Assembly: GCF_007990755.1 (NCBI RefSeq)
Contig: NZ_BJXA01000018.1
Coordinates: 1-64,000 of the forward strand
Direction: 5' to 3'
Length of the DNA: 64,000 nt
Source: Nocardia ninae NBRC 108245
GTDB taxonomy: Bacteria; Actinomycetota; Actinomycetes; Mycobacteriales; Mycobacteriaceae
Below the pieces are notes generated by a model, which was not told the DNA's origin, ran no database searches, and worked only from the letters and a program-made list of their open reading frames with translations. The position numbers and the translations under genes were made by a program. Positions within the stretch are counted from its first letter, which is position 1. Each line of letters opens with the position of its first letter. This document shows, in pieces, positions 19,101 to 33,957 of this stretch.

Positions 19101-22100
19101 CATTCGTCAACGGGTGCCCGATCGGCACGGAGCCGTTCCCGGCCGCGGCGGTATCGGCGACGCACACCGTCGCGAAGACCGTGGCCTCCGTCGGTCCGTA
19201 GCCGTTGACGACCTCGACGCCGGGAGCGACCGCCCGCAACCGGCGTGCCAGCGCGGCCGACACCTCGGCACCACCGACGACGGCCTGCGCCAACGTGCGG
19301 AAAGGGTTGCCTGGCAAGGCTTCGACCCGATCGAGCAAGACCGGCAACAGGCCCGGCGTCGAGAACAGCCTTGTCACTGCGCGGGTTTCGATCAGCTCGA
19401 CCATCTCGGCGGGATCCGAACGCAGCTCGGCGGTCAGCACGAGTGCGTGACCACCACACAACGTCGACCAGATCTCGTAGGTGGAGACGTCGAACGACAC
19501 CGACGTATGCATCAGCACGCGGTCGCTGGGGCCGGTAGACCAGTTCTGGCACACCAGGTTCGCCACGTTGTCGTGCGTGATCGCCACGCCCTTGGGGATA
19601 CCGGTGGAGCCGGACGTGTAGATCACGTACGCCAAATTCTGCGGTCCGATTCCGGATCGACCGTTCCGGCCCACTACGTCGAGTGTTTCGAGGTTGTCGA
19701 GGTAGAGGAGCGGTGTCGTGTCCGGCAGAATGCTTGCGGTAGCACGATCGGTCAGCACGACCACCGGTGCGGCGTCGGAAAGAATGAACGCCAGCCGATC
19801 CGACGGGTAGGCCGGATCGATGGGCAGATACGCGCCACCGGCCTTCAACACCGCCAGCATCGACACGATCAGCTCCACCGACCGTGGCACCGCGACGGCC
19901 ACGATGCAATCCGGTCCCACGCCGCGTGAAATCAACACTCGGGCAAGGCGCTCGGCGCGGCTGTCTAGCTCTCGATACGACACTTCGGCGTCCGTGCCGA
20001 TGAGCGCGACCGCCTGCGGGGTCCGGGATACCTGAGTCTCGAACAACCCCAACAGGGTTCGGCCCGGCTCGAACGAGGCGGTGGTGCCGTTCCACCGGCG
20101 CAACACGAGTTCGCGTTCCTCGGCGCCCAGCATATCGATGGAGCGCACCGGTACATCCGGATCCGACACCACCTGCTGAAGAATCCGCACCAATCGCGCC
20201 GCCATTGCTTCCACCGCGGCCCGGTCGAACGAGTCGGGGCGATATTCCAAGTGCAGCGTCAGCGTCGGCGCGGTGTTCGCGATGACCGTCAGCGGGTAGT
20301 GCGTCGGTGCGTTCGGGCGCGAGTCGCTGATGGCGATGCCGCTGGTATCGGTGACCTCGCCGATGCCGGTGTGGTCGACCGGATAGGACTCGAACGCGAT
20401 GAGCGTGTCGAACAGGACATTCAGCCCGACGGCTTGGTGGATATCGCTCAACCCGACATGGTGATAGTCCAGCAGCGCAGTCTGCCGGGTCTGCAAGCCC
20501 GTCAGGAGCTCGGCCAGGGTGCCGCGCGGGTCGAACCGCACCCGGACCGGCACGGTGTTGATGAACAACCCGACCATCGAATTCACGCCGGCGATCACCG
20601 GCGGGCGACCCGACACGGTGGCGCCCGCTATCACGTCGTGGGTGCCCGTCGCTGCGGCGAGTACAAGTCCCCAGCCGCCTTGCACCACCGTGCTGAGGGT
20701 GGTTCCGAGCTCCGTCGACCGCCGGGTCAAGGCCGCGGCGGTGTCCGGCGTCAGCGGCACCTCGAGCCGCGCCACCTCGGGCAACTCGACACCATCGCTG
20801 TGCTCGGTGCCGCCCACGCTGTCGGCGAGCAGCGTGGGTTCGTGCACGCCGTCGAGTTCGCGGTGCCAGGCTCGCACACCCTCATCGAAGTCCTGCTCCC
20901 CCAGCCACTTCAGGAATGCTTTGTATTCGAACGCGGGCGGGAGCTCAGTCGACCCGTCATACAGGCGGAACAGATCCATCACCAGCAGTGGCAACGACCA
21001 CCCGTCGACCAGCACGTGGTGAGCCGTCAGTACCAACTCCCACCGATCCGCATCCCTGCGCACCAGCGTCAACCGCAGCAACGGTGGAATGGCCATGTCG
21101 AAATGCGCATCCCGGTCCTCGGCGAGCAACCGCTCCAACGCCGCATCATCGGCTGAGTCCACCAGACGCCATGGCAGCTCCACGTTGTCCACGACGACCT
21201 GAACCGCGTCACCACGACGATCGGCCACAAACGCCACCCGCAGGTTCGCGTACCGGTCCAGCAACCGCTGACCGGCCGACCGCATCCGCTGCGCGTCCAC
21301 CCGGCCGACCAGCCCGAACACGATCTGCATGTGGTACGCGTCGAAGCCGGACCCCGCCAACACCTGATGGAACAGCAGGCCCGACTGCATCGACGTCAAC
21401 GGCCACACATCCACCAGGTCCGGATACTGCCCTTCCAACACGTCGATATCGGCCTGCTCCAGGCCCTTTGCCACTACATCCGACGGAGACAAGCCGCCCC
21501 CGCCGGCCGACACATGCGCCGCCAGTCCCTCTGCGGCATCTCGCCACAGGTCCGCCAGCTCCTGTATCTCGTTCTCGGACAGCACTTCCGAGGGCGCGGC
21601 GAATATCGCTTGCAGCACCGGCCCGTCGCTGGTGTCGAGCACTATCGTGTTGACATCCAGCACCGCCATGGCGGGCATCGACTCCAGCGTCGGGTCCACC
21701 GGCGTGATCAACTGTCCGGCATCGACCGACGGCGTCCAGCCCGCGCCGCGCAGCCGGTGCGGCAGCAGATCCGTCGAGGTGAAGCGGCCGAGGTAGTTGA
21801 AGCCGATCTGCCCGGCCGAATACTGTTGCAGCACTTCGGCGGTCTCGGGATTCAGGTACCGCAGCATGCCGTAGCCCATACCCTTGTCCGGCACCGCCCG
21901 CAACTGTTCCTTCACCGCTTTGACCAACGCGCCCGCGGGCGCACCGCCCGTACGCAGCTCGTCCCACTCTGTCGCAGGCGCGGTCAACCGCACCGGGAAC
22001 ATACTGGTGAACCAGCCGACGGTGGTCGACAAATCCGCTCCGGGAACGATGTTCTCCTGGCGGCCGTGCCCCTCCAGCCGGATCAACACCGATTCGGCGC

Positions 22101-25100
22101 GGACACCCTTGCGCTCGCGCCAGCGGCGCACGGCGACCGCCAAGGCCGCCAGCAAGCCGTCCTCGACCCCGCCGTGGAAGGCCGTGGGGAGCGTGGTCAG
22201 CAACACCTCGGTCGTCGGCACCGGAATACGGACCTGGGCATGGCCGACACTGGCCATGACATCGATCGCCGGATCCAGTGGCCTGCTACCGAGCAGCGGA
22301 TCGGGTCCGTCGAGAACCGTGCGCCACCACGACAATTCGGCGACCCGCTCCGGCCGGGCGGCTTGCTCGACCAAGCCGTGCGCCCAGCGCCGCATCGAGG
22401 TTCCGGTCTTCGGCAGCACCGGCGTCGCCCCGGCGGACACTTCCTGCCAGGCGGCGGCGAAGTCCGGCAACAGAATTCGCCACGACACACCGTCGACCAC
22501 CAGATGGTGCGCCACGACCGCCAACCAGCCCGCGCGATCGGGGCCGGCGTCGAGCCACACGAACTGCACCATCACCCCCGCGGCCGGCGCCAACCGACCG
22601 ACGGCGGCACCCATCTCGTGCATCACCGCTTCGGACATCTCCTCGACCCCGGCCACCGGTACCCGCGTCACCAATCCGTCGACCGCCACCGAACCCGCCG
22701 GCGCCACCTCGAGACCCGGCCCGCGCTCGTCGTCGACCAACCGTGACCGCATCACGTCATGGCGATCGACCACCGCCGACAAGGTCGCCACCAGCCCGGC
22801 CCGATCGATACCGACCGGCAGATCCAGCACCATCGACTGCGTGGAGCTGTCGAATCCCGCGCCCAGTTCCCGGACGAACCGAGCGACCGGCAGCAACGGC
22901 ATCCAGCCGACCCCACCACCGGGCAGCTCCGCCAGCACCGGACCGGCGATCTCGCGTCCCGCGGCGACCGCCGCCAACGCGCCCGCCGTCTGATGCTCGA
23001 AGACCTCGCGCGGGCTGATCTCCACGCCCAACTCGCGGGCCCGTGACACCACCTGGATCGAACGGATACTGTCGCCGCCGAGTTCGAAGAAGCTGTCGTC
23101 CAACCCGACTCGCTCGAGGCCGAGGACCTCGGCGAAGACGGTGGTCAGGATCTGCTCCTCCGCCGACACCGGTGCCCGGTACGCCCGCGACGAACTCACC
23201 TCCGGATCGGGCAGCGCCTGCCGATCCAATTTGCCGTTCGCGGTCAACGGCAGCGAGTCGAGCACCATGACCACCGTCGGCACCATGAAATCCGGCAGCC
23301 GTTCGGCCACGAAATCGCGCGTTGCGCCGCCGTCGAGCACGGGGCGGCCACCGTCGACCGACCCGGCGCGGTCGGCGACCACGTACCCGATCAGCTGCTT
23401 GCCGCCGGTCTCGGTGTCGCGGGCGACCACCACCGCTTGCGACACCGAAGGATGTTGCGCCAGCACGGATTCGACTTCGCCCGGTTCGACGCGGAAGCCA
23501 CGGATCTTGACCTGATCATCGACCCGGCCGACGAACTCCAGCACCCCCGCCGCCGTCCACCGGACCACGTCACCGGTGCGATACAACCGGCCACCAGCCG
23601 CATCGAAGGGATCAGCAACGAAGCGGGCCGAAGTCAACCCGGCTCTGCCCTGATACCCCCGCGCCAGTTGTGCGCCGGCTACATACAGCTCACCCGCGAA
23701 CCCGACCGGCACCGGCTGCAACCACGAATCCAGGACATACGCCCGCATATTGGCCAAAGGCCGGCCGATCGGCGCCGAGCCTGCCGATACGTCATCAGCG
23801 GCGTGCACCGTCGCGAACACTGTGGTCTCGGTCGGGCCGTAGCCGTTGACCACCGCCACCCGGTCGGCGATCCGCTTCACCCGGCGCACCAGCGTTGCGG
23901 GCAGTTCGGCGCCACCGGCGATGACCTCGGTCAGGCGCTCGAACGCGTTGGCGGGCAGGGACTCCGCCTGGTCCAGCAACACCGCCAGCAGTGCCGGGGT
24001 CGCGAACATCCTCGTCACCGCACGAGAGGCGATCAAGTCCAGCATCTCGGCCGGATCCGAACGCAACTCACTCGTCAATACCAGTCCGGCACCCGAGCAC
24101 AGGGCCGCCCACATCTCGTAGGTCGAAGCGTCGAAGGCCATCGACGAATGGACGAGCACGCGTTCATCCGGGCCGGTCAACCAGCCCTGCGAGACGTGGT
24201 TCACCACGTTACGGTGCGTGACGCCGACACCTTTGGGGACGCCGGTCGAGCCCGACGTGTAGATCACGTAGGCCAGATTCTCCGGCCGGACTTCGGCTCG
24301 GCCGTCTCCGTCCACTACGTCGAGTGCGTCGAGGTAGAGCAGCGGAGCCGCGGTCTCGGGCAGAATGCTCGCGGTAGCGCGATCGGTCACCACGACGACC
24401 GGTGCGGCATCGGAAAGAATGAACGCCAGCCGATCCGACGGGTAGGCCGGATCGATGGGCAGATACGCGCCACCGGCCTTCAACACCGCCAGCAACGACA
24501 CGATCAGCTCCACTGAACGCGGCAAGGCTACCGCGACAAGGCAATCGGGCCCCGCACCGCGCGAACTCAATACCCGGGCAAGGCGATCCGCTCGGCTATC
24601 GAGCTCGCGATAAGACACTTCGCTGCCCGCGCCGGCCAAGGCCACGCCCTCCGGAACCCGCGCGGCCTGCGCCTCGAACAGCCCGATGACGGTGGCGTCC
24701 GGGACGTCGATCGCGGTGTCGTTCCACCTGTGCAACACCAGTTCGCGTTCGTCGGCGCCCAGAAGATCGATCGCGGCCACCGGTTTCTCCGGGTCCGCGA
24801 CCACCTGCTGCAAGATCCGCACCAACCGCTCCGCCATCGCCGCCACCGCGGTGCGGTCGAACGAATCGCAGCGATAGTCGAGGTACAGCGTCAAAGTGGG
24901 CGCGGCACCCGCGATAACGGTCAACGGGTAATGCGTCACCGAGTTCGGACGCAAGTCGCTGATCGTAATCCCGCTGGTGTCGGTGGCTTCCTCGATGCCG
25001 GTGTGGTCGACCGGATAGGACTCGAATGCGATGAGCGTGTCGAACAGCACGTTCAGCCCGACGGCCTGGTGGATATCGCTCAGACCGACATGGTGATAGT

Positions 25101-28100
25101 CCAGCAGGGCAGTCTGGCGTCCCTGCAACTCGGCCAGCAGACCGGCGAGGGTGTCGCGCGGGCCGAACCGCACCCGCACGGGCACGGTATTGATGAACAA
25201 CCCGACCATCGAATCGACGCCCGCGATCTCGGCGGGACGCCCCGAGACGGTGGCGCCGACGATTACGTCCTGGCGTCCGGTCGCCGCGGCGAGCAGGATG
25301 CCCCACGCGGCCTGGACGACGGTGTTCACGGTGACGCCGAGTTCGCCTGCGCGCCTGTTCAATGCCGTGCCGATATCGGCGGTCAGCGGCACTCCGACCC
25401 GATCGACACCATCGGCTGCCGCATCGGTGCCGCGCACACTGCTCGCGAGCAAGGTGGGTTCATGGACGCCGTCGAGTTCCCGGCGCCACGCCCGCACGCC
25501 TGCTTCGACATCCTGCTCCCCCAGCCACTTCAAGAACTCCTTGTAAGCGGCGGGCTGCGGAAGGCCGGTGTCGGAGCCGTAGAGCCGCAACAGGTCTCGG
25601 ATCATCAGCGGCAGCGACCAGCCGTCCATCAGGACGTGATGGGCGGTCATGACCAACTCCGCACGGCGCTCGCTCATCAGCACCAGCGTCAAACGCAGCA
25701 GCGGTGGGACCGCCATGTCGAAATGGGCGTGGTCGTCCTCGACAAGCAGTCGGTCCAACGCCGCATCGCGCTCGGACTCGTCACGATCACGCAGATCCAC
25801 TACGCGCCAAGGCAATTCCATGTCGTCCACCACGACCTGCACCGGCTTGCTGTGCGGGCCAGGGGCGAAGGCGACCCGCAGATTCGGATACCGATCGAGC
25901 AGCCCCTGTCCCGCCGCACGCATCCGCTCCGGATCCACCCGTCCGGCCAGCCCGAACACCACCCGCATGTGGTAGGCATCGAATCCCGCGCCGGCCAGTG
26001 CCTGATGGAACAGCAAGCCCGACTGCATCGGCGTCAACGACCACACGTCCGCCAAGTTCGGGTACCGCTCCTCCAGTACCTCGATCTCGTGCTGCCCCAG
26101 CTGAACCAGCGACAAGTCCGACGGCGTCAAACCGCCCGCACCCGGCATCCCGGCATATCGCGCCAGCCCGGTCAGCGCACTGCGCCACAGTTCGGCGAGG
26201 TGCGCGGTCTCAGTCTCGGCGAGCACTCCCTCGGGTGCCGCGAACACCGCTCGCAGCACCGGGCCGTCGCTGGTATCGACGACCATCGTGTTGACATCCA
26301 GCACCGCCATCGCGGCCATCGCCGGATCGGGAGCCGCACTGGCTGCCGCGCTGTCCGCCGCCGGTGTCCAGCCCGCGCCGCGCAGTCGTTGCGGCAGCAG
26401 ATCCGCGGCGTTGAACCGGCCGAGATAGTTGAAGCCGATCTGGCCGATCGAATACTGTTGCAGCACAACGGCGGTGTCCGGATTGAGGTACCGAAGCAGG
26501 CCGTATCCGATGCCCTTGTCCGGTGTCGCCCGCAGTTGTTCCTTGATCGCCTTCAGGAAGGAGCCCGCGGCTGGACCGCCCGCGCAGAGCTCCGCCCAGG
26601 GCGACTGGGCGGCAGACAGTCGCACCGGGAACACACTCGTGAACCAGCCGACCGTACTGGACAAGTCGGCCCCCGGAACCGTGTCTTCCTCGCGGCCGTG
26701 GCCTTCCAATCGGATCAGCACCGACTGCTCGGCATCGCTGCGGCCGTTGGTATCCCGCCACTGCGTGATCGTCGCCGCCAAAGCGGCCAACAGCCCGTCC
26801 TCGACACCGCCGTGGAACACCGCGGGCAGCGTGGTCAACAACGCCTCGGTCACCGCGACCGGAAGCTCGACATCGACGTGCCGCACGGTCGCCATCACAT
26901 CGACTGCCGGATCGACGGGCCGGGCGCCCAGCAGCGGGTCCGGCCCATCCAATACCGAACGCCACCACGACAACTGCTCCGTCAGCTGTGGCGCGGCAGC
27001 CTGCTCCACCAGCCCGTGCGCCCAGCGCCGCACCGAGGTCCCCGGCCTCGGCAACGCCGGTGTCTCTCCCGCCGATACCGCCTGCCACGCGGAGGCCAAG
27101 TCCGGCAACACGATCCGCCACGACACACCGTCGATCACCAGATGGTGCGCCACGATCGACAGCTGACTCTGCGCGGGTCCCGCATCGAACCATACGAACT
27201 GCACCATTACCCCGGCCGACGGCGCGAGCCGATGCACGGCCGCACCGACCTGCTCGGTGATCACCTCGGCCCGCTCCGCCGAATCCTGTTCGGGGGCAGC
27301 CAGCTCGACGCGATGCAGCAACTGGCCCACATCCACCGAGCCCACCGGCCCTACCTCGAGCCCCGCCCCGCGCTCGTCGTCGACCAACCGCGACCGCAAC
27401 ACATCATGGCGATCGATCACCGCCGACAACGTCGCCAGCAGCCCCGCCCGATCGATACCCGCGGGCAGGTCCAGCAGCATCGACTGGGTGAACCGATCGA
27501 AGCCCGCACCCAGCTCGCGCACGAACCGTGCCGCGGGCAACAACGGCAGCCAGCCCACGCCGCCACCGGACAGCTCGCTCAATACCGGACCGGTCGCCCC
27601 ACGTCCGCGGGCTATCGCGGCCAACGCCGCCGCGGTCTGATGCTCGAACACCTCACGCGGGCTGACCTCCACCCCGCCTTCCCGCGCCCGTGACACCACC
27701 TGGATCGAGCGGATACTGTCCCCGCCCAGCTCGAAGAAGCTGTCGTCCACGCCTACCCGCTCGAGACCGAGCACCTCGGCGAACACGGTGGCCAGAACTT
27801 GTTCCTCGGTGCTGCGCGGCGCCCGATACCGCGTCGACGCGGTGAACTCCGGATCCGGCAGCGCGGACCGATCGAGCTTCCCGTTCTGGGTCAACGGCAC
27901 CGCGTCGATCACCAGCACCACCACGGGCACCATGAACTCCGGCAGGCGCGCGGCGGCGAAGTCGCGTACGGCACCGCCGTCGAGTTCGGTTGCGCCAGGC
28001 TCGGATTGATCCGCGACGACATACCCGACCAACTGCTTGCCGCCGCCGACGTCGCGTGCCACGACCACCGCTCGCGACACCGAAGGATGGTCGGCCAGCA

Positions 28101-31100
28101 CGGTTTCGACCTCGCCGGGTTCGACCCGGAAACCACGGATCTTGACCTGCTCGTCGGCCCGGCCAGCGAACTCCAGCTGGCCGGAGTTGTTCCACCGCAC
28201 CACATCGCCGGTCCGATACAGCCGACCACCGGCCGGATCGAACGGATCGGCCACAAACCGCGCCGCGGTCAGCCCGGCCCGGCCATGATAGCCACGCGCC
28301 AAATGCGCACCGCCCACATACAACTCACCGGTGACGCCCACCGGCACCGGCGCCAGCCACGAATCCAGCACGTACACCCTGACATTGCCCAGCGGTCGAC
28401 CGATCGGGATGACACTCCCGGCCTCGCTCCCCGCCGGGCATTCGGTCACCAGGACCGTCGTCTCTGTCGGCCCATAGCTATTGATGACCTCGACCTCGGC
28501 GTTGCGCGCGTGCAACTTCCGCACCACGCTCATCGGCAACTCCGCGCCGCCGACGATCATCCGCTTCAGCGTCCGCAAGGGGTTGTCGGGCATCGACTCG
28601 ACATAGTCCACGAAGGCGGACAGCAAGGGCGGCGTCGCGATCATCGTCGTCACCGACCGCGCCTCGACCAGCCGGGTGATCTCCGCGAGGTCCGACCGCG
28701 GCTCCTCGGCCACGACCAATGCCGCGCCGCCGACCAGCGCGGGCCAGATCTCATAGGCGGAGGCATCGAACGCCAGCGAGTGGTGAGTCAAAGCCCGATT
28801 TCCCGCGCCTACCGCACGCACCTGGGTGACCAGGTTCAGCACGTTACGGTGCGTGATGGCAACACCTTTGGGGATGCCGGTCGAACCGGAGGTGTAGGTC
28901 ATGTACGCCAAGTTCTGCGGACCGACCCGTGCCGGCACCGGCCCGGACCCGGCAGGGTCGAGCCGGTCGAGGTAGAGGTTCGGCGTCGCAGTCGGCGGCA
29001 GCAGCTCGGCGGTCGCGGAATCGGTCACCACCGCGAACGGCGCGGCATCGGTGAGCACGAAGGCCAGCCGCTCCGGCGGATACGCCGTATCGAGCGGCAG
29101 ATAACCACCACCGGCCTTCAACACACCCAGCAGCGCCACGATCAACTCCGCCGATCGCGGCAACGCGACGGCGACGATACTGTCCGGCCGCATACCTTGC
29201 GAAATAAGCACGCGCGCAAGCTGATCGGTTCGACTGCCGAGTTCCCGATACGACAGCTCGGTCTCCCCGCTGACGACGGCCGGTGCGTCCGGGGCCGCCT
29301 CGGCCTGTGCCTCGAACAGCCCGACGATCGTGTCGCCCACGACCTCAGCGTTGGTGTCGTTCCACCGGCGCAACACCAGCTCGCGTTCCTCGGCGCCGAG
29401 CACATCGATCGACCCCACCGCGGCCGCAGGGTCCGCCACCAGCCGCCGCAGCAGCCAGACCCACCGCGCCGCCATCGACTCGATGGTGGACCGGTCGAAC
29501 AGATCGGTGGCGTACTCGACGAGCCCGGTCCACTGCTCACCGGCGGGCGCGTCCGCGATATTGAACGACAGGTCGAACCGCGCGGTCGCGGTGAACGCGG
29601 AGTAGGGCTCGATTCGCACCTCTGGCAGTTCGAGGGTGGGCATGGCGTTGTTCTGGAAGGCCAGCGACACCTGGAACAGCGGATGATGGGCCGCCGAGCG
29701 GGCCGGTTTCAGCAACTCGACCAGCAATTCGAACGGCGCGTCCTGGTTCTCGTACGCGGCCAGAGCTTTCCCTCTGACCTCGCCGAGAATCTCGGTGAAC
29801 GACGCACCCGCGACCACGGGCGCCCGCAATACCAAGGTGTTGACGAAGAACCCGACCAGCTCGGCCAGCGCGTCGTCGGTCCGGCCCGCGATCGGCGTCC
29901 CGATCGGAATATCCTCCCCGGCACCGTGTTTGAACAACAGCACGGCCAACGCCGATTGCAGCACCATCGACACCGTCGCGCCCGCACGGCGCGCCAGGTC
30001 CTCTACCGCGTTACGGATCTCCGGATCGATGTCGAAGGTCACTACGTCGCCGCGGTAGCTCGGCACGCGCGGCCGCGGCCGATCGGTCGGCAAGGGCAAT
30101 TCCTCGGGCAGACCGTCGAGTTCGGTACGCCAGTACGCGAACTGCTGGGACAGCACACTGTCCGGATCGGTCGGCGCCCCCAGCAGTTCCTGCTGCCACA
30201 GCGTGTAGTCCGCGTATTGGACCGGCAACGGCTGCCACTCCGGCCGCCGCCCCTGCCGACGTGCCGCATACGCCGTCGACAGATCGCGCAGCAGCGGCGC
30301 GGCGGACCAGCCGTCAGCGGCGATGTGATGGATCAGCACCACGACGACGCATTCGTCGGCGCCGGACCGCACCACCGTGACCCGGATCGGGATCTGCACG
30401 GACAGATCGAACCCGTAGCGGGCCGCAGCAGTCACCGCGGCATGCACGTCACCGGGATCCGCTTCGGTCACCGTGACCGGCACCTCGAGGCCGTCTGCGT
30501 CGACTATCCGTTGGGACGGCACGCCATCGGTCTCGACAAAGATCGTGCGCAGGCTCTCGTGTCGCGCGACGACGTCACCGATCGCGGCGGCCAACGCCGC
30601 CACATCCACCCCGTGGAGCCGCGCCGCCACCGGAATGTTGTAGTTGGCCGACGGCCCTTCCAGCCGGTGGATGAACCACAACCGCCGCTGCGCGAACGAC
30701 AACGGCAGCACCGTCGGCCGCTGCCGCGTCGACAGCACCGGCCGCAGCCGGGCACGGTCGCCCAGCCGAATTGCCAACTGCGCCACCGTCGGAGCATCGA
30801 ATATCGTCCGGATCGGGACCTCGACGCCGAGCACCACCCGGATCCGGCTGGCCAGGCGGGTCGCCAGCAGCGAGTGCCCGCCCAGCGCGAAGAAGCTGTC
30901 GTCCAGCCCGACCCGCTCGTGGCCGAGGACCTCGGCGAACAGCTCGGTCAGCATCTGTTCCTGGATGCTGACCGGAGCCCGATACGGCACCGAGGAACGC
31001 AGCTCCGGGACCGGCAACGCCGCCCGATCCAATTTCCCGTTCCCGGTCAACGGCACACCGTCGATCACCATCACCACCGACGGCACCATGAAGTCCGGCA

Positions 31101-33957
31101 ACCGCTCGGCGGCGAACCGGCGCACCTCGGCACCGTCGAGGCGATTCGCGGCCACGCGTTCGGCACCGCAGGGCCGCCCGTTCGCACGCCTTCGTCCGTT
31201 GCCCGCGACCGAACCGGTCCGCTCGGCAACCACGTACCCGATGAGCTGCTTGTCACCGGTTCCGGTGTCGCGCGCCACCACCACCGCGTTCGATACCGCA
31301 GGATGTTGCGCCAGTACAGTTTCGACCTCGCCGGGTTCCACGCGGAAGCCGCGGATCTTCACCTGGTCGTCGGCCCGGCCCGCGAACTCCAGCTGCCCGG
31401 AGTTGTTCCAGCGCACCACATCACCGGTGCGATACAGCCGACCACCCGTGGGATCGAAGGGGTCGGCGACGAACCGTGCAGCGGTCAGCCCGGCCCGGCC
31501 GTGATAGCCGCGCGCCAGTTGGGCGCTGGAGACATACAACTCCCCCGCAACGCCCACCGGCACCGGTGCCAGCCACGAATCCAGTACGAACACTCGGGTA
31601 TTCGCCACCGGGGCACCGATCGGCACCACCGCACCCGACGCGTCGGCCGGGACCTCGTAGGACGTCACATCGACCGTCGCCTCGGTCGGGCCGTACAGGT
31701 TGTCGATCCGGATGTCTCCCCAGCTGTCCCGCAGTGCGTGCACCAACCCGGACGGGAGCGTGTCGGCGCCCGTATTCACCTGCGTCAGACTCTGGAAAGG
31801 GTTGTCGGACAGGTATTCGACGTGCTCGACCAACGCCGCCAGCAAGGGTGGCGTGGCGAACATCTTCGTCACCGACCGGGTCTCGATCAGCCGGGTGATC
31901 TCCGCCAGATCCGAGCGCCGCTCACCGGCCACCACCAGGGTCGCCCCGCCACACAGCGCGGGCCAGATCTCGTAGGTGGAGGCGTCGAACGCGATCGACG
32001 AATGCACCAGCACACGATCCTCGATACCCACCGACCACGCCTGGGCGACCAGGTTCACCACGTTGCGATGCGTGATGCCAACACCTTTCGGCACACCGGT
32101 CGAGCCGGAGGTGTAGATGACGTACGCCAAATTCTGTGGCCGCGCCGGGATCGGATCCCCGCCGCTCCAGTCCTCGACCGCCGGTGCATCGATATACAGG
32201 TGCGGTGTCGCGGTGTGCGGCAGGGCATCCGAGGTCGCACGATCGGTCACGACGACAACCGGCGCGGCATCGGTGAGGACGAAAGCCAACCGATCCGACG
32301 GATAACCCGGATCGATCGGCAGATAGCCACCACCGGCCTTGACCACACCCAGCAACGCCACGATCAACTCCACCGACCGCGGCAATGCCACCGCGACGAG
32401 GGTATCCGGACCCACACCGCGCGAAACCAGCAGGCGAGCAAGCAGTTTCGCGCGGGTGTCGAGCTCCTGATAGCTCAGCTCTGCCGTACCGCAGACCACC
32501 GCGGTCGCGTCAGGAGCCCGAGCGACCTGTTCGGCGAACAATTCGGCCAGGGTAGCGGCCGGGTCGAGGGCGACGGCGGTGTCGTTCCACCCGTGTAGCA
32601 CCAACTCGCGTTCCTCGGTGTCGAGCACCTCGACCGACCCCACCGGCCCATGCGGGTCCGCCACCACCTGCCGCAGTATCCGTACCAACCGCGCCGCCAT
32701 CGCCTCGATCGTGGACCGATCGAACAGGTCGGTGGCGTATTCGACGTGCACGTCCCACCCTGCGACACCGTTGCTCCGCGCACCGGTGGCCGCGTCGCCG
32801 ACATTGAACGTCAGGTCGAATCGTGAGGTCAGTGCGGGCAGCGCATACGGCTCGAACCCGACCCCCGACAACTCGAGGGTGGCCGCGGTGTTGTTCTGGA
32901 AGCTCAGCAGCACCTGGAACAACGGGTGGTGGGCCGCCGAGCGGGCCGGATTCAGCAGCTCGACCAGCAGCTCGAACGGCAGATCCTGATTCTCATAGGC
33001 CGCCAGTGCTTTTGCCCTGACCTGGCCGAGAATTTCGGTGAACGAGGCCGCCGGGTGCACCGCCGTCCGCAACACCCAGGTGTTGACGAAGAACCCCACC
33101 AGTTCGTTCAGCGCGTCGTCGGTGCGGCCGGCGATCGGCGATCCGAGCGGAATATCCTCGCCGGCACCGAGTTTGAACAGCAACACGGCCAGCGCCGACT
33201 GCAAGACCATGGACACCGTCGCGCCGGAGCGGCTCGCCAGCTCCTCGAGTTCCGCTCTGGTCTTCGCATCGATACCGAAAACCAGCATGTCCCCGCGGTA
33301 ACTGGCCACCCGTGGCCGCGGCCGATCGGTCGGCAGCCGCAGCTGCTCTGGCAGGCCGTCGAGCTCCCGGCGCCAATACTCGAACTGCTGGGACAGCACG
33401 CTGTCCGGATCGTCCGGTGAGCCGAGCAGTTCCTGCTGCCACAGTGTGTAATCCACGTACTGGACCGGCAGCGACTCCCAGCCCGGCGCCCGCCCCTGCC
33501 GCCGAGCCGCGTACGCCGTCGACAGGTCCCGCAGCAACGGCGTCATCGACCAACCGTCACCGGCAATATGGTGAATCAACAACACCACGACGCATTCGTC
33601 GACACCGCAGCGGAAAACGTCGGCGCGGATGGGAATCTCGGTCGCCAGGTCGAACTCGTAGCGCGCCGCCTCGGTGACCGCCGCATCCAAGGCGGCGGGC
33701 TCGACGTCGGAGATGAGCACCGGCACCTCGACCGCGTCCTCGTCGAGGACCTGCTGACCGGGCACGCCGTCGGCTTCGACGAAGATCGTGCGCAGGCTTT
33801 CGTGCCTGGCCACCACGTCACCGACCGCCGCCGCGAAGGCGGGCGCGTCGAACCCGCCCCGCAGTCGAAAAGTCAACGGCATGTTGTAGGTGGCCGAGGG
33901 TCCCTCCAACCGGTGGATGAACCACAACCGGCGCTGGGCGAACGACAACGGAATCAT
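13174..33957 (-). CDS. Non-ribosomal peptide synthetase, five modules with terminal thioesterase
   Basis: This roughly 6927-residue synthetase adds residues 5-9 and releases the chain. Modules by approximate residue: M5 C-A-T (1-1080); M6 C-A-T-E (1080-2615); M7 C-A-T-E (2615-4170); M8 C-A-T (4170-5225); M9 C-A-(N-MT)-T (5225-6680); TE 6690-6927 with GWSYGG and a late His in CAHGDF. Pocket codes I read: A5 DAYFNGLVDK (unassigned), A6 DAYIIGSVLK, A7 DAYFIGGVFK, A8 DVYFVGGVFK and A9 DAYFIGGVFK (aliphatic-like). Both E domains carry HHLVxDGVSW and follow LGGDSIRS carriers; the C domains after them start with the [11 protein letters not shown] pattern of D-accepting domains, so residues 6 and 7 should be D. 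The methyltransferase insert (about 6136-6552, VLEIGVGSG) predicts N-methylation of residue 9. I chose ATG 33957: it forms TGATG with the upstream stop and follows GAGAGGTGG; an in-frame ATG at 34023 lacks this support. Confidence 0.95.
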   Translation of the reverse strand: MIPLSFAQRRLWFIHRLEGPSATYNMPLTFRLRGGFDAPAFAAAVGDVVARHESLRTIFVEADGVPGQQVLDEDAVEVPVLISDVEPAALDAAVTEAARYEFDLATEIPIRADVFRCGVDECVVVLLIHHIAGDGWSMTPLLRDLSTAYAARRQGRAPGWESLPVQYVDYTLWQQELLGSPDDPDSVLSQQFEYWRRELDGLPEQLRLPTDRPRPRVASYRGDMLVFGIDAKTRAELEELASRSGATVSMVLQSALAVLLFKLGAGEDIPLGSPIAGRTDDALNELVGFFVNTWVLRTAVHPAASFTEILGQVRAKALAAYENQDLPFELLVELLNPARSAAHHPLFQVLLSFQNNTAATLELSGVGFEPYALPALTSRFDLTFNVGDAATGARSNGVAGWDVHVEYATDLFDRSTIEAMAARLVRILRQVVADPHGPVGSVEVLDTEERELVLHGWNDTAVALDPAATLAELFAEQVARAPDATAVVCGTAELSYQELDTRAKLLARLLVSRGVGPDTLVAVALPRSVELIVALLGVVKAGGGYLPIDPGYPSDRLAFVLTDAAPVVVVTDRATSDALPHTATPHLYIDAPAVEDWSGGDPIPARPQNLAYVIYTSGSTGVPKGVGITHRNVVNLVAQAWSVGIEDRVLVHSSIAFDASTYEIWPALCGGATLVVAGERRSDLAEITRLIETRSVTKMFATPPLLAALVEHVEYLSDNPFQSLTQVNTGADTLPSGLVHALRDSWGDIRIDNLYGPTEATVDVTSYEVPADASGAVVPIGAPVANTRVFVLDSWLAPVPVGVAGELYVSSAQLARGYHGRAGLTAARFVADPFDPTGGRLYRTGDVVRWNNSGQLEFAGRADDQVKIRGFRVEPGEVETVLAQHPAVSNAVVVARDTGTGDKQLIGYVVAERTGSVAGNGRRRANGRPCGAERVAANRLDGAEVRRFAAERLPDFMVPSVVMVIDGVPLTGNGKLDRAALPVPELRSSVPYRAPVSIQEQMLTELFAEVLGHERVGLDDSFFALGGHSLLATRLASRIRVVLGVEVPIRTIFDAPTVAQLAIRLGDRARLRPVLSTRQRPTVLPLSFAQRRLWFIHRLEGPSANYNIPVAARLHGVDVAALAAAIGDVVARHESLRTIFVETDGVPSQRIVDADGLEVPVTVTEADPGDVHAAVTAAARYGFDLSVQIPIRVTVVRSGADECVVVVLIHHIAADGWSAAPLLRDLSTAYAARRQGRRPEWQPLPVQYADYTLWQQELLGAPTDPDSVLSQQFAYWRTELDGLPEELPLPTDRPRPRVPSYRGDVVTFDIDPEIRNAVEDLARRAGATVSMVLQSALAVLLFKHGAGEDIPIGTPIAGRTDDALAELVGFFVNTLVLRAPVVAGASFTEILGEVRGKALAAYENQDAPFELLVELLKPARSAAHHPLFQVSLAFQNNAMPTLELPEVRIEPYSAFTATARFDLSFNIADAPAGEQWTGLVEYATDLFDRSTIESMAARWVWLLRRLVADPAAAVGSIDVLGAEERELVLRRWNDTNAEVVGDTIVGLFEAQAEAAPDAPAVVSGETELSYRELGSRTDQLARVLISQGMRPDSIVAVALPRSAELIVALLGVLKAGGGYLPLDTAYPPERLAFVLTDAAPFAVVTDSATAELLPPTATPNLYLDRLDPAGSGPVPARVGPQNLAYMTYTSGSTGIPKGVAITHRNVLNLVTQVRAVGAGNRALTHHSLAFDASAYEIWPALVGGAALVVAEEPRSDLAEITRLVEARSVTTMIATPPLLSAFVDYVESMPDNPLRTLKRMIVGGAELPMSVVRKLHARNAEVEVINSYGPTETTVLVTECPAGSEAGSVIPIGRPLGNVRVYVLDSWLAPVPVGVTGELYVGGAHLARGYHGRAGLTAARFVADPFDPAGGRLYRTGDVVRWNNSGQLEFAGRADEQVKIRGFRVEPGEVETVLADHPSVSRAVVVARDVGGGKQLVGYVVADQSEPGATELDGGAVRDFAAARLPEFMVPVVVLVIDAVPLTQNGKLDRSALPDPEFTASTRYRAPRSTEEQVLATVFAEVLGLERVGVDDSFFELGGDSIRSIQVVSRAREGGVEVSPREVFEHQTAAALAAIARGRGATGPVLSELSGGGVGWLPLLPAARFVRELGAGFDRFTQSMLLDLPAGIDRAGLLATLSAVIDRHDVLRSRLVDDERGAGLEVGPVGSVDVGQLLHRVELAAPEQDSAERAEVITEQVGAAVHRLAPSAGVMVQFVWFDAGPAQSQLSIVAHHLVIDGVSWRIVLPDLASAWQAVSAGETPALPRPGTSVRRWAHGLVEQAAAPQLTEQLSWWRSVLDGPDPLLGARPVDPAVDVMATVRHVDVELPVAVTEALLTTLPAVFHGGVEDGLLAALAATITQWRDTNGRSDAEQSVLIRLEGHGREEDTVPGADLSSTVGWFTSVFPVRLSAAQSPWAELCAGGPAAGSFLKAIKEQLRATPDKGIGYGLLRYLNPDTAVVLQQYSIGQIGFNYLGRFNAADLLPQRLRGAGWTPAADSAAASAAPDPAMAAMAVLDVNTMVVDTSDGPVLRAVFAAPEGVLAETETAHLAELWRSALTGLARYAGMPGAGGLTPSDLSLVQLGQHEIEVLEERYPNLADVWSLTPMQSGLLFHQALAGAGFDAYHMRVVFGLAGRVDPERMRAAGQGLLDRYPNLRVAFAPGPHSKPVQVVVDDMELPWRVVDLRDRDESERDAALDRLLVEDDHAHFDMAVPPLLRLTLVLMSERRAELVMTAHHVLMDGWSLPLMIRDLLRLYGSDTGLPQPAAYKEFLKWLGEQDVEAGVRAWRRELDGVHEPTLLASSVRGTDAAADGVDRVGVPLTADIGTALNRRAGELGVTVNTVVQAAWGILLAAATGRQDVIVGATVSGRPAEIAGVDSMVGLFINTVPVRVRFGPRDTLAGLLAELQGRQTALLDYHHVGLSDIHQAVGLNVLFDTLIAFESYPVDHTGIEEATDTSGITISDLRPNSVTHYPLTVIAGAAPTLTLYLDYRCDSFDRTAVAAMAERLVRILQQVVADPEKPVAAIDLLGADERELVLHRWNDTAIDVPDATVIGLFEAQAARVPEGVALAGAGSEVSYRELDSRADRLARVLSSRGAGPDCLVAVALPRSVELIVSLLAVLKAGGAYLPIDPAYPSDRLAFILSDAAPVVVVTDRATASILPETAAPLLYLDALDVVDGDGRAEVRPENLAYVIYTSGSTGVPKGVGVTHRNVVNHVSQGWLTGPDERVLVHSSMAFDASTYEMWAALCSGAGLVLTSELRSDPAEMLDLIASRAVTRMFATPALLAVLLDQAESLPANAFERLTEVIAGGAELPATLVRRVKRIADRVAVVNGYGPTETTVFATVHAADDVSAGSAPIGRPLANMRAYVLDSWLQPVPVGFAGELYVAGAQLARGYQGRAGLTSARFVADPFDAAGGRLYRTGDVVRWTAAGVLEFVGRVDDQVKIRGFRVEPGEVESVLAQHPSVSQAVVVARDTETGGKQLIGYVVADRAGSVDGGRPVLDGGATRDFVAERLPDFMVPTVVMVLDSLPLTANGKLDRQALPDPEVSSSRAYRAPVSAEEQILTTVFAEVLGLERVGLDDSFFELGGDSIRSIQVVSRARELGVEISPREVFEHQTAGALAAVAAGREIAGPVLAELPGGGVGWMPLLPVARFVRELGAGFDSSTQSMVLDLPVGIDRAGLVATLSAVVDRHDVMRSRLVDDERGPGLEVAPAGSVAVDGLVTRVPVAGVEEMSEAVMHEMGAAVGRLAPAAGVMVQFVWLDAGPDRAGWLAVVAHHLVVDGVSWRILLPDFAAAWQEVSAGATPVLPKTGTSMRRWAHGLVEQAARPERVAELSWWRTVLDGPDPLLGSRPLDPAIDVMASVGHAQVRIPVPTTEVLLTTLPTAFHGGVEDGLLAALAVAVRRWRERKGVRAESVLIRLEGHGRQENIVPGADLSTTVGWFTSMFPVRLTAPATEWDELRTGGAPAGALVKAVKEQLRAVPDKGMGYGMLRYLNPETAEVLQQYSAGQIGFNYLGRFTSTDLLPHRLRGAGWTPSVDAGQLITPVDPTLESMPAMAVLDVNTIVLDTSDGPVLQAIFAAPSEVLSENEIQELADLWRDAAEGLAAHVSAGGGGLSPSDVVAKGLEQADIDVLEGQYPDLVDVWPLTSMQSGLLFHQVLAGSGFDAYHMQIVFGLVGRVDAQRMRSAGQRLLDRYANLRVAFVADRRGDAVQVVVDNVELPWRLVDSADDAALERLLAEDRDAHFDMAIPPLLRLTLVRRDADRWELVLTAHHVLVDGWSLPLLVMDLFRLYDGSTELPPAFEYKAFLKWLGEQDFDEGVRAWHRELDGVHEPTLLADSVGGTEHSDGVELPEVARLEVPLTPDTAAALTRRSTELGTTLSTVVQGGWGLVLAAATGTHDVIAGATVSGRPPVIAGVNSMVGLFINTVPVRVRFDPRGTLAELLTGLQTRQTALLDYHHVGLSDIHQAVGLNVLFDTLIAFESYPVDHTGIGEVTDTSGIAISDSRPNAPTHYPLTVIANTAPTLTLHLEYRPDSFDRAAVEAMAARLVRILQQVVSDPDVPVRSIDMLGAEERELVLRRWNGTTASFEPGRTLLGLFETQVSRTPQAVALIGTDAEVSYRELDSRAERLARVLISRGVGPDCIVAVAVPRSVELIVSMLAVLKAGGAYLPIDPAYPSDRLAFILSDAAPVVVLTDRATASILPDTTPLLYLDNLETLDVVGRNGRSGIGPQNLAYVIYTSGSTGIPKGVAITHDNVANLVCQNWSTGPSDRVLMHTSVSFDVSTYEIWSTLCGGHALVLTAELRSDPAEMVELIETRAVTRLFSTPGLLPVLLDRVEALPGNPFRTLAQAVVGGAEVSAALARRLRAVAPGVEVVNGYGPTEATVFATVCVADTAAAGNGSVPIGHPLTNVRAFVLDSWLAPVPVGVAGELYVAGTQTARGYYGRPGMTAARFVADPFDPAGGGRLYRTGDVVRWNRSGQLEFLGRVDDQVKIRGFRIEPGEVESVLAQHPSVSRAVVVAHDTDTGGKQLVGYVVPDRTSSAAVDPRQVRRFAADLLPEYMVPAAVLVIDSVPLTVSGKLDRKALPTPEFTSSAQYRAPRSDDERVLAGLFGEVLGRDRVGIDDNFFELGGHSLLATRLASRIRVALGIEVPIRAVFEAPTVAQLATRLDADAQLRPALLARSRPDVVPTSYAQRRLWFIHRLEGPSATYNIPVAVRMRGLEVPVLSAAIADVIARHESLRTVFVEADGMPAQQVLDADSVEVPVVVTDTDPAELDAAVAMAVRYGFDLSNQIPIRVTVVRPGADDCVVVLLIHHIAGDGWSMAPLLRDLSVAYAARLADRAPEWAPLPVQYVDYTLWQRELLGSPEDPDSLLLRQFEYWRAELEGLPEQLRLPTDRPRPRVASYRGDMVLFDIDVETRLGVERLAAREGATVSMVLQSALAVLLFKLGAGEDIPLGSPIAGRTDEALSDLVGFFVNTWVLRTRLAPGAAFTEVLGQVRAKALAAYENQDAPFELLVELLNPTRSAAHHALFQVTLAFQNNSLANLELPGVGFEPYNASLAASRFDLFFNIADTPAGLPWNGLIEYATELFDRSTVEAIAARFVHVLRSAVADPGMSVRSIEVLDADEREVVLRRWNDTTVAIDPDLTVIGLFEAQVARSPEAVAVVCADTEVSYRELDHRAESLARVLVSRGVGSDSIVAVAVPRSVELIVALLAVWKAGGGYLPIDPAYPSDRLAFILADADPVVVVTDRGTADALPDDSTPRLYLDETLNEPATADLDQVVRPQNLVYVIYTSGSTGIPKGVGVTHRNVVNHVSQGWLTGPSERVLVHSSMAFDASTYEMWAALCAGGGLVLASELRSDPGEMLELVATRSVTRMFATPALLSVLVERAEAVPGNAFDGLAQVIAGGAELSSALARRVRNVAADIEVVNGYGPTETTVFATTFTADADAEGSVPIGRPLINMRAYVLDSGLLPVPVGVAGELYVAGAQLARGYRGRAGLTSTRFVADPFDPTGGRLYRTGDVVRWTSSGALEFVGRVDDQVKIRGFRVEPGEVETVLAQYPSVSQAVVVARETDTGGKQLIGYVVPDRSGPAVGEDELVGQWRRVYDDLYSAPDEADGGTDEDADLVPFGSDFGGWNSSYTGSAIPLDQMREWRSATVERILGLRPKRVLEIGVGSGLLLSQVAPECAEYWATDFSAPTITTLRQRLNELHEDWVDRVVLSVRGADDTTGLPENHFDTVVLNSVVQYFPGEGYLRRVLEQVSALLAPGGAVFLGDIRNLSLLEEFTTAVQLARNGEADPATVRDRVRRDMAAEQELLLAPEYFAGVCREVNGFGAVDIQLKRGFSVNELTRYRYDIVLHKDPAEQLSVADIPAVEFTDLDQVRSVLQVRHGDGVRVTGIPHAGLFAEIEATEQIRAGLPGTATSGVGFEGVLGSDDERAGALPEDLHLLGQDCGYTTVVTWSAIAGRMDAVFLEATAEHRPLTDVYRTSDPAADLAKYANSPQASVLSADVRRWAGERLPEFMVPATVMVLDSLPLTANGKLDRSALPDPELLSASEYRAPRNERERMLTALFAEILGLDRVGIDDDFFALGGHSLLATRLTSRLRAVLGVDVPVRVIFDAPTVDKLAARLDEGGAVGTDFDPVLTLKSSGSREPLWCLHPGGGLGWFYQQLGRHLPDRPVYAIQSRGLDGGPTAGSMAEMVADYIDRIQTLQSEGPYYLLGWSYGGVVAQAMAAELSRRGLEVGFVAVMDSQPPQGSAADSDVTEEEAMAGVKAWADDRFGDQLDAPVIQELVQRLTTVLVNNCKLWEGYSSPFYDGDLTIFGATLDAEGNRTVDAETELEAAWRSYIGGHIEVIEMDCAHGDFDRPEMMSVVGRILNTLL